From IMG/VR virus record IMGVR_UViG_3300017917_003094, positions 1 to 29,438 of that record: a stretch of 29,438 nucleotides of DNA. One strand, 5' to 3'. The stretch comes from a virus. The notes beneath the pieces are model-generated. The model saw only the letters and a list, made by a program, of their open reading frames with translations, did not search any database and was not told the DNA's origin. Positions 14,933 through 26,900 of the stretch are shown here, piece by piece (positions within the stretch are counted from its first letter, which is position 1; the number at the start of each line of letters is the position of its first letter). The position numbers were made by a program, and so were the translations under genes.

Positions 14933-17900
14933 AAATAATCAAGGTATTTTAGAGGGGATACTCTGTTTAAAATTGTAGAGGTGGTAATCCCACCTAAACC
15001 ATTTTTGGTATAAGAATTGAAAGTTTGTGGAATTATCCTAGAACCCAAATCAATTCTTCCCCAAGAAAATTCTCCAAAAAAGGCACTATATCCAATTCCA
15101 GTTAATGAATTATAATCGGAAATACTAGTTATAACTCTAGCAACATAAGTAAGTCCAACTCCTGGGCAAGAAGTTTGTGCAATTGATACTGAGGACACTT
15201 CATAAACGCCATCTAAAAATTGAGTTCCGATGCCAAGAATAGATCCATCTTGATATAAAGATGTTACGCCATTCCCAATATTGCTATTTTGAATGACAAA
15301 ATAATATCCAGTTTGAATTCCACTCACTGTTTTTGCTGTGGATACTATAGAAGTATCTCTTAGAACGGAGTCAACGGGAATGTAAAAATCAAAGACTAAT
15401 GCTGTTGACGCAATTCCAACAGTTGTTGTTGATATTCCTATTACTTGTCCAAAATCTCCAGAATATGAAGAAGAAAAATTAGTTTCATAAATGATATTAG
15501 GAACTTCAATTAGCACTTGTGGTGGATTGGAAGATGTATATCCAATACCAGGAGATGTAATAGTGATTGAAGATACTGTTCCACCAATAGATATTGAAGA
15601 ACTTGCTTCTGCACGTTGAGATGCAGTAGTTCCAAATCCTACAGCATTACCAATTGTTACAGAAGGTGAAGTTGTATAACCAACTCCGCCATTATCGATA
15701 ATGATAGAAGATATTGTTCCTCCAGCAGATACAACAGCTGTTGCAGCCGCTCCAACAATGCTATCCTGAGAAATCATAATTATAGTTTGTCTATTTCTTG
15801 TTGTCTGATTCTCTTTAACAGAATCAAAGAAAGATTTAACACTCTCTACATAAACAACAGTAGAGCCAATACCAACAGATTGAATTATATAAGTTGATGG
15901 ATTAATCAGAGCTTCATTTAGAGTACGACTCTTGCTAATAATTTGTCCATTAATAATTTTATCTGAGGTTTGTTTGCACCATTCTACTAATCTTAGATTA
16001 TCCGAATTTCCATTTATATTTTCTCCACTATATGGATTTGTTTCAACAGAATCTGAAGATATAATGTCAGTGACTATTCTTTCATCTTGATTTTTAATAG
16101 TTAAAGTATCGCCGATCTTTACTGTTTCTAAAACATCACGGAAAACAACATCAATGTCTCCACTTCCTTTATAGAAAAGAATTTTGCATTTATCTCCAGT
16201 CGTTGAACCATCACTAGAAGAACCTTTTGGTGGCTCTGCAAATGTAATAACACTACCTCCAGTAAAAGTATATCCTTCTCCTGGAACTTGCAAGATATCA
16301 TTTAGAAATACCAGCAAAGTTGCCTGGACATCAATATTTGAGCCTTTTGCAGATCTTATTGATAATGGAGATGAATTTACCGATATAGTGAAAGATTTTT
16401 TACGTCCATCAAATTTATCTTCTATTTTATCTAAAACTTCAAGTTCTCCCAAATTCCAACCACTGAATTTATCAGAAATAGTTTTATCGATTGTTATCTG
16501 GAATTCACTGAATGGTGTTAAAGGATTTGTGGGAATGCCAACCAATCCTCCAGTAGGAATAGTCAATATTTGCTTTTGTCCGTAATTATATCCTGGATTT
16601 TTAATTTCAAAATCAATTATGCTAGATCCTTGTCCAACAACAATATCAATTGTTGCTTGAGTTCCAAATCCAGATGGTGACTCCGTACTATAGATTAAAG
16701 GAATATCCGAATATGATAATGGACTATCAAATATGACTATTGGGGGGTTAGTTGCAGTATATCCTACTCCTGGATTAGTAACTGCAACACTTACAATGTT
16801 CCCATTGCTAATTGCAGCAGTACCAATAAACTGTATTGATGATGAATTTGCATTCATTGATGTTTTTACACCAACTCTTACTGTAGTCTGAATACCTGCT
16901 CTATATCCAGAACCACTATTTCCGATACTAATAGATGATATAGTTCCTGCAATAGAAACAATTGCAGTCCCTCCTGCAGATACTAGAGGTTGATATCCAA
17001 ATCCACTAGTAGAACCAACGGAAACAATTATTCCTCCAATTGGAATTGTTGCATTGTTTGGATCATACGCAACCGAAGTTGCTGAACCAGTAAATGTTAT
17101 ACTAGTAATTCCAGATCCCTCATTTAATGTATAATCTTGAAGAATTGGTAGTTGTCCTGTAGGACCTTGGAAAATACCATTTATTAAAATTACTGAATTA
17201 TTTGTAGAAAATCCAGTTACATTCTGTTGGTTTGATTTCAATGCAAATGTTTTTTGAGTTGCATTGAAATTTTGAGAAATATCATCAAAAATAACATTTT
17301 TGATGTAAGTTTCTTCAGAGCTATTTTGTTCTGCAGATCTTAAGAAGGTTCTACCTTGGAATTTGGAGAAAGTTGTTATTCCAGTCCAGTCTCTCTCATC
17401 TGGTGGATTAGTTATTGATCCTATGGGTATTGGACCTTGAGGCGCTGTAATAAAATTGATTGTATTATCAACTATGTTATAATCTCCTTCAATTTTTGTT
17501 ACCATGGCATATTGAGAGTGAGTTGCTATTCCTGTTCCCATCCATGGACGATCTACTAGTATATAATTTGTGCTTCCAAGTCCAACTGTATTAATTCTCA
17601 TTATTTCATTATCAATTTTAATTAAATCTCCGCTAAAGAAAGAAGTAATTCCAGAAAACTTGATAATGTCATCAATAATACCAATATGTGTTGTCAATCC
17701 GGTAGTAACTGATGTTGAAACGATTGGGGATTGGATATAATTATCAATTGCAATAATGCATTTTGTATTTTGATTCTTTGCTTTGAATGCATGATAAGGG
17801 AAAGTTCCGACTCCTAAAGATGTTATATCTAAGGGAACAGCAATAGTTTTCAATGCATCTTCTGCAGATCTAGCTAATTGTATTTTTTGTTCGCTGAGTT

Positions 17901-20900
17901 TAATAGCAAAAACTGATGGTGGGAGAATGTTTGTCTCACCTATTCCAATAAAACTAGTCGTGGCTATTCCTATAGGACTTGCATATTCATCATTGTAAAA
18001 ATATTCTAGTTCTTCGCCAGTATTAAAGAAATGATTTGGAATAAAGAATGTATTATTTTCTATATCAACTACTGATGAATCTTCAGCATTAAAATGTCTA
18101 ACAAATATTGGAGTTTGTTTATGATTTAAATCAAATGCTCTCTTAATGTCAATTTGAGTTCCTTGGTAAAATCCATACCCGGCACTTATCAAAGCATTAT
18201 TTAAATCAATTTCTGTTGATGTTGTACTTTCGGCATCAACAAGTTGGAGGGAAGTTTGGAAAACCCTAACCTCAACATCAATATCTGGTAGAGGAGTGTA
18301 ATATAAATTGGTATAAGATGCTGAATTGCCAACTCCTATTGTTCCAAGTCCAGAATGAGTTATTAAATTTCCATATTCTGTAATGTATGTTTCTTCATCA
18401 TAGTTAAGAACTGCTACTTCTGACATTTCATAACGATTGTTTGTAGTATCCTCTACACTTACTATAAAGTAGCTACAATTATGATCGTCTGGTGAGATAT
18501 TTTTATATCTTGCAATAACATTTTCGGTTGGGGTTGGTGATGAAGAAATAGCAGTAAATGAAGAATCTATAAAAGAAATATTCTCTACATCATATCCCAA
18601 ATACTGAGTTCCAATTCCTGTAGATAATGTGCTTGCGATTGAGACTGATAGTGTATTGACGGTAACAGCCAGTCCAACTTTAGGATAAAAATCTACATTT
18701 ATATTTCCTCCAGAAATATAAGCATTATATGTTCCTAATCCAGAACTAGAGAATGCATCAGATGAATGATTTGTTAGTTGCCCATAATTTAGTAATTCTA
18801 CATCAGTTCCATCATGAATTAGATTTAATTCATCATATTGAAGTTCTCCATTATTCCCATCTATTTGTAGAATTATTTTTGACGCTCTATATGTAGAACC
18901 AGTAGATACTATTGTTGTTGATAGTCCACTAGATGTTGAAACCTTGGAAGTTTTTATGTTTACAACATCTCCTAGAGTTGTTGAACCTATTCCAGATACA
19001 GAACTTATAATATCAAAACTTGCAAAACTAATATTATAATTATTGACTGCGTACTTAGTTGGATAAAACAGTAGCTGTCCCTCTGCTCCAGAAATACTAA
19101 AATCAAAACTACCTAAATCTAGTTGACTTTCAACTCTAGCATATTGATTTAAAAATCCTTGAGAACCATCATGAAGAAGAGATACAATTAAAAATTGTCT
19201 TTCATTAATATATCTTTTATCTCTTACATAAGTAAAATATTTTTTAGATTTGTGATTGATGTTAAATAAATCTACGATAGAAAATTTGGTAGGTCTGGGA
19301 GTGCTATTGAATTGAGTGCTGATATCATCAATTATTAATACTCTATTTCCAAAAGATTCGTAATAATCAGTTAAAACTCTAGAATTAAAATAAATTTCTT
19401 CAGAAATCGTATTTCCATCTGTAAACAATTCATTTTCAGTAACTAAATCAAAATCAGAATAGCAATTTATATTTACCTCGTCGTAAATGTCGATAATTGT
19501 ATCGACAGAACTTCCTAGATTATCTGAATAAACGCCTTTAAAATTATTGTCTCTAGATTCTATAACTAAATCACTAAATTTTAAAAATCCTGCAGTATGA
19601 TTTAAAGAACTAACAGAATCTTTCCAATTTTCAAATGGAACTTTTGATTTTAAAGAATATGAAAAATTTTGATAGTAATTATTGTCAGAAATTCTTTCCG
19701 TATCAAAATTTAAAAATCCCGTGCTTCTGTTCCATCCCTTTTTAACAATAGATGAAGCACCCAATTTAATTTCTGAGTTGAAATCTATTTTAGATTTGAT
19801 TGCTCCTTGTGTTTTTGAAGTTTGCCCAACTAAAATATCTCCGACAGAGAATTCGTTTTCTGTAGAAACTTTTAATAATTCAATCTGATTGTTCCAACTC
19901 TCAACTTGACCAGAATTGTTATTCGATGTTACAGTTTCTCCCAATATAAAATCATTTTTCTTTAATTTTATATCAAAAACTGGGAAATCTTTTTCTGCTA
20001 CGATTCTTCCAGAAGAATTAATAGAATCATAATTTCCTGGAATTTGATCATCTTGTAAATATTCACTTAGACTATAAGTTACAACACCAACACTTCCTCC
20101 CAAAACTCCAGAAGAAACTTTAGTTAAAGTGAATAAAGCATAATCATAATTGGATGAATTATATCCCTTTCCAGTTGTTGCAATTCCAACACTAGCAAAA
20201 GGATTTACTGATACATTTTCGATTAAAACTTTGTCTCCAACGGAAAATGGGAATGAATCACTAAATCCAGTGTTTAATCCAACAGTAACTTCTTTTGTGG
20301 CGGAATTATAAGTAATGTTTTTAATTTTTACTCCATTGGGGTTATTAATTGGTATAATTCTGGGAGATATATCATAAATTCCAAACGTATTTTTTAAAAT
20401 TGTTACTTTTGTATCACCTATTTTATAAGACAAGTCTACGTCATCAACTACTTTTTTAGTATAACCATCAACAACAACTAATTTGGGCGGAATTGAATAA
20501 TTTTTTCCTGCCGAAGTAATTCCAATTTCTTCAAATGAAGATAGAGGTTCCATTAATAAAATTTCAGGAAGATTGCATACAGGTCTTAAAGTGTTATCCG
20601 TTGGAAAATCAAATCCAATATCTTGTATTGTATTTGAAATTATTTTTCCTATGGAATTACTTCTCGGTTCAAGTATACAACCAGAACCATTATCGGATTT
20701 AACAGTAGATACCCCCACAACATTTACATATTCACTGCCGGGATATGTTATTGAAATTTTTTCTATTTCTCCGCTGGCAGAGGTTGATTTAGTAGTGTAT
20801 GCAATGTTTGCTGAAGTTGAATCATAAAAATAATTTTCTGGATTTTTAGTTATATTGTAAGTGAATGTAGTTGTACCAACGCCGGAAATATTAAAAGTGC

Positions 20901-23900
20901 CTTCATAAGAACTATTAACTAAGTTGATTTGATTTCCGTTAGCAACTTCAGTATCAATATAAATTTCTTTTTTATATTGTGATATAAATTGGGAATTTAT
21001 TGGGGAAAACTTATAATAAAGATTTTTTGGTAAGAAATCAGATACTGTTAATAATAAGGCTGCATTAGATGTTATGCCAACCTGCCCAACTTTTAAGACT
21101 TCAAAGTTGCGGTTAATAGTGGAAGAATCGAATATATTTTTAAATTCAGCATCAGTGTAGATGTTCATATCAAAAGCAGAATATGTAGAAAATCCACTTG
21201 AACTTGATAATGAAATATCTGATAAATCAAATTTAATTGTATTGTTTTTATAAATTGATAATGGTGGATTAATTGGAGATAAAGTTCCCAAAGATGCAGA
21301 TGTTATATCAACAGTTTCTGGATTAAATTCAAAAGATTGATATCTATTCTCACATAATTTTACTTTGTCTTTTGTGAATCTGAAGATGTAGTATATCTTA
21401 TTATCAACTAACCCACCAGATGGTGATGATGATGTGTAAATTACTTTGTCGCCACTATTAAAACCATGATTTTGTATAGTTATAGTATTATTTAAAGTAT
21501 CAACATCTCCAGAAGTAAAATTCTTTGGGTTAAATATTATTCTTCTATTATAATCGTTATATTTTACCGTGATAGTAGTTGTTATTCCAGATTTTAAAGA
21601 TACACTAATCTCATCATTTAAACTCAATCCATGAGTAGAACCTGTGGAAACAGTTATATAGTTTTTATTTGCCTCTGCAGTAACTGTTTTTTCTTTTTGA
21701 GTTTTGAAACTATGATAAGAACCTGATCCGACACTAACAAAATAAAGTAATCCAGTTGTTGAAGTTGTGCTTGCAATTCCAACAAAAGTACCTGTTGAAC
21801 CCAATCCAACTTTATATGTGGATATTCCAATTAAATCATTAGAAATTTTTGCTACGTATACTGTAGATAAATTTGAAAGAGTAGTTGTAATTCCACTTGC
21901 GTTGAGAATTTCAATCGAATTCCCTCCATTACTACTGTAAATTAAAGTGTCTCCATTATTCAAATCATGCTTTGGAATATAAATTGATTGAGTTGGTATG
22001 AATATTTGTGTTATACCAGCACCAGGATTGGAGAAGAAAATCGTAGTGCCAATTCCAACACCACTTGCCGTGCCAACTCCTAAAGATTCTTCGGGATTAA
22101 AATAAAACTCTTTGTTTAATTCGAAAGTTATATTATTTTCTGGAAGAGATTTGAAGGTAAACTTTCTAGTATTTTCATATAAAACGGTAGAAGCAGTGTG
22201 AGCAGAAGATACGGTGCCATCTTGAGCTCTTAAAACTCTAATTCTTGAATTTAAAGAATCTACATTAAGGACTTTTACTTTTTCATTTTCTATAGAAAGA
22301 ATATCATTCTCTCTTATTGAGAATATATTAAGATTTAAATTTCCAGAAATATTGAAATAAGTTACAATTCCAGTAGTTCCCTCTGTTCCTATTCCTGTGT
22401 TTAATATTAATCTCTCTGTTTTTACACCAATATTAAAACTATTTTGAAGATATTTGGATGAAGTATTAATACCGGATAGTGAAATTAAATCGTTGTTTGT
22501 TAGATTGTGTGGAGAAGTAGAAAATGCTATGAATGAACCACTAGAATCATATGGAAATAGTTCCAACTCAGATATTGTTGTTGAAGCTGCACTAATATTA
22601 ACTACGGGTTTTCCTTTAATTATATCAACTTTTGCATTTGCTTTTTGAGCAAATAAAGAATCATCAAAAATAATTTTATCGTTAATTTTATAATCAGAAC
22701 CCCCCGTTATAATACCAACAGAATCAATGCTCCCTTTTGCAACTTCATCAATATTAATTGTTTGGGATTTTATTTTATTTGGTTGGAATAAAAAGTCATA
22801 ATAAGATTTTTCTTCTGTTAAATTATATGGAGTAGTATTTCTAAACCAAGATGTGGTATTCAAATCATATGATTTTTGATTGATATTTTTAGTATAATTA
22901 AATAAGTTTGGTTTTGATTTAAATGAATTTCCGATTAAATATGGGAAAACAGGTATTTTGTACTTGATAAATGTTGATGATGTTTCAATTTTATCTGGAT
23001 TGATAGTTGCAAAATATGCATAAACACCATTCGGAAATTCTGGAGTTACACAAAAACGCCCATTATGTTCATCCAAATCACCAGAACCATCAAACTCATA
23101 ATCTTCTACAAAAAATCCTTGTTTATATTGCGGTCTATTAGTTTTAGTTACTAAAACATAACTAGATTTCATCTCACGAACAGTTCCACTGCCCGATTTT
23201 TCAGAAAATCCATATGGACCATATATTGGATTTCCATCATATGCCCAACCAATTATTGGGGAATGAAATAATGACTTTATTTCTCCTATATTTGTTTTTT
23301 GTAAATCAAAAACACCATATTGTATTTGATTATCTTGATTTTTTCCGTATATAGACTCTCTCAGTTTTCTTGGGGCATATAAGTGGGTATATTGAATACC
23401 AAACTCATCATTAAAAGATGGTGCTAAGATTCCATCATCATCTGAAATAATATTCAAATATTTTTCAAAAAGATTAATAGTCCATTTTTGAATGTCTGCA
23501 AAAAATAATGCACCCGTTCCACTTGGAATTACATTTATTCTTGTTTTCTCTGAATATCCGGTTCCTGGAGAATCAATTTTTACTGACTTAATTTTTCCGT
23601 CAATTATGATTGGTACTAATTTTGCATATTTTCCTGTTCCAGATATTTCAAGTCTTGGCGGAGAATTATAATTTTTTCCTTCATTTGTCACAAGAACTTC
23701 AACTATCCTTCCATTATCAACAATAGGAAGAAGTTCTGCTGAAGAACCACTTGACAAGGTAAAAAGTGGTTGTCTATTATAGTTTATAATATCTGTCCCA
23801 TATCCAACTCCAGAGCTTGTAACTTGTACAGACTCAATTGATCCTCTAACTATTGGTTGAATTTTTGCGGAAAAATCCTGTCCAGAAAAAGTTGATACAC

Positions 23901-26900
23901 CAATTTCTCCTATTACAGAAACAGAAATAGGTTCATAATTGAAAATATGATTTCCAGATCCAATAGTTTCTAAGTTGATATATTGCTTATTATCAAAATA
24001 AAATAATTTCGAAATAGATCCTACGCCAACGTTTGATAATCTGAAATTATTATCATCAATTTTAGTAACAATATATGATGTTAATGAGCTAATTCCCGAT
24101 ACAGGAACTGCATCATATGAGTATTGGACAATATCCCCTGTGTTATATTGATGATTAACTATATTAATCTGATTTGATGCGGTGTTAATACCTGAAGGAG
24201 TCGCTACTCTTTTTTTATTTTCATAGTTTTCTCCAGAATCTATAACTACAATATTTGATATCACTTGTTTTTTATCAAAAGATTGTATTCTATGAACACC
24301 CACACCATAAGAATTTAAAGAAATTGTATTAACTCCAGATATAGCATCTCCTTCATTCTTATAAAGTTTGATTGTTTGTGAATCTATGGATTTTGCGAAA
24401 TAAACTGAGTCAGTAACAATACCAGAAATTCCTTGTTGGTTATCAGTTTTATAGATAACTTTTTCTACATTTCTAAATTTGTGATAAGTAGAAAATCCAA
24501 TAGTATCATCTGTAAGATTAACAAATGCAGATTCTAGGGTTGCATTGAAAGGCACCGAATGATTTATAAATTTGGTATTTACATCTGCCTTTGCTCCCGT
24601 TCCATTTCCTCCTGTTATTGTTACTATTGGTTTGGATACATAATCAAATCCAGAATCTAATATATCAATTTGTTTAAAAGATCCTTTTACAGCACATATA
24701 CCTGTCGCTCCAGTTCCAACGGCATCATTTATGGATAAAATTGGAGGATTAATTACATCATAATCTGTTCCTTTGGCGGAAACAGTGATGTTGTCTATAG
24801 AACCATAGTAAATAACATTATCTGATTTATAGTTTAAGATTTCAACACCATTTATTAAGATTCCGGTTCTTCCTGGTTCTGTTATATAATTTCCACTTTC
24901 GTTATTTGGGGTTTTAATTTCTTTTAGTAAATTTTGATGTTGAATTGTTTTATTATAAAAGTCTATTGGCTCTAAGGTATTTGAAGTTACTATACCAGAT
25001 ACTGATATATAATTTTTATTATATAAATTTGCTTGACTTGTTGCTAATTTGAATTGATTTGGGTTGGATAATCTTTCTACATAATAAACCCCTTCTTCCA
25101 TATTATCAAATTTACTTGTTACAGTAATCGTGGTTCCATCTACATCAGTTGATTGCGTATAAGGTTTATAATAGACGGCATCGCCAGTATAATATCCATG
25201 ATCTGGGACACTAGTAGTAAAAATTTCTCCACTATAAGTTCCATCTAAATCTATCTTTCTATCATAGAAATTTAATGGTTGATTATAATACGTTGGTAAA
25301 GAAGATGCTGCAACTAAAACATCTTGGTTAAATTTAGAGTATGTATTTTGTATGTTTGAAACATAATTTGTAATGTAAGAATATTCTGAAAGATTTGAAC
25401 TTACTTTTGGTTTTGAAAGATTTTTTTGAATTACAAATCCAAATCTATTTGTTAAAATTTGCCCTTGACCAGTTATTGAAAAAGTAAAAGCGTCGGTGAT
25501 ATCACTGATATGACAATTTTTTGAAACAGACGTTGAATCTGTAATTGTCAAATTGTCTCCAATACTAAAGTTATTTTTTACAAATGTTTTTATTTTATAT
25601 GTAAAATTAGAGGAGTCTGATAGAATAATTGATTCTACATCGTACTTAGTTGCTAAATTATAAATCCAACTATCTACTCTAGGTCCAGAAGTAGTAATTC
25701 CAAGAGATTTTATTTTTGCGGTGTCATTTTTAGAAAAGTAATATGTAGAACCATCAATTAAAAATTCTGATAAAACTGAACCGATTCTAACGTCTATTCT
25801 AGAAGTAGTTCCAAATCCAACATAACCATACGCATATATGTTTAATCTTATATCTTCTGAAGAATTAATATTCTCTGGTAATGTTGTAGAAATTCCAATA
25901 AATTGATTTATTGTTTTAGAAGTGTATGTTAGTATGCCAACAGTTCCAGAGGGATAATTTACAACCAATTCTCCCGAATCTGGAAATCCGACTGTTGAAT
26001 CTACATCTATTACAGTAGAACCAGAGGAAACTGTTGTAATTATCTTAGTTTGTGGATGTACGGAAAAATTTCCAAGCACACTACCATCAAATGAAATATC
26101 TTTTGAATAATCAAAATCAACACTAATTTGATAATATTCCTTTTCCTTGTAAAAAAGTTTTTCTATATTGGTTACCGAAGCATACGCTCTTTCTATTCCG
26201 TAATTATCATAAGAATCTTGATATAAAGTATTATTCAGAAGTTCAAGAGGATTCCCTGATATTGATTCTACAACCAAATCTTTAGTAACTCTATATTGGG
26301 CATCTGAAGGTCTAAAAAGATAATCTTTTGGTTTAATTACCTCAACTTTTTCTCCATATAAAGCACCAAATAAAATTTTAAAAGACTCATCAGTTCCTTT
26401 GGTTTGATAAAAGTCTTTTGCTCTTGAAATAAAAAGTCTTTGATTTACATCAGAATCAAGTTCTCTTTCCTCAAATCCTGGTGTAAATTGATATTTAATT
26501 TTTGTTAAGAATTCTTTTAGTAAAAGAGCACTTAGATTGGTAACTTTGGTATCTTTTTGGTGCTCTGCTATTTCTGATGTTGAAAAAATTAAATTATCAG
26601 TAGAGTTGGTATTTGTATAAGATGTAACACCACTAAATCCCCTTACACATCCCGTAAAAGAATTATTAGTTTTTCCGGTATATAAAATAATTTCATCATT
26701 AATTTGTATCAGTCCATATTTTTCTGGGAACTGATACGTTCCAAAGATATTATTAGTTAAATCAAATTTAACATTGATTGTCTCATCAAAAAAAGATACA
26801 TCAGAAGATAATTCTGTAAATTCGGAGTTGTTTGTAAGATTTTCTAATTTTAAATATTCATCTATGTTCTGTATTAAATCTACAGAAGCTCCAGGATATT

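Noticed and set aside
16184-16585. Plus-strand frame of 133 codons inside the giant gene
   Set aside because: The opposite strand is the continuous gp7-position gene; the plus frame has no recognisable motif and arises from AT-rich codon use.
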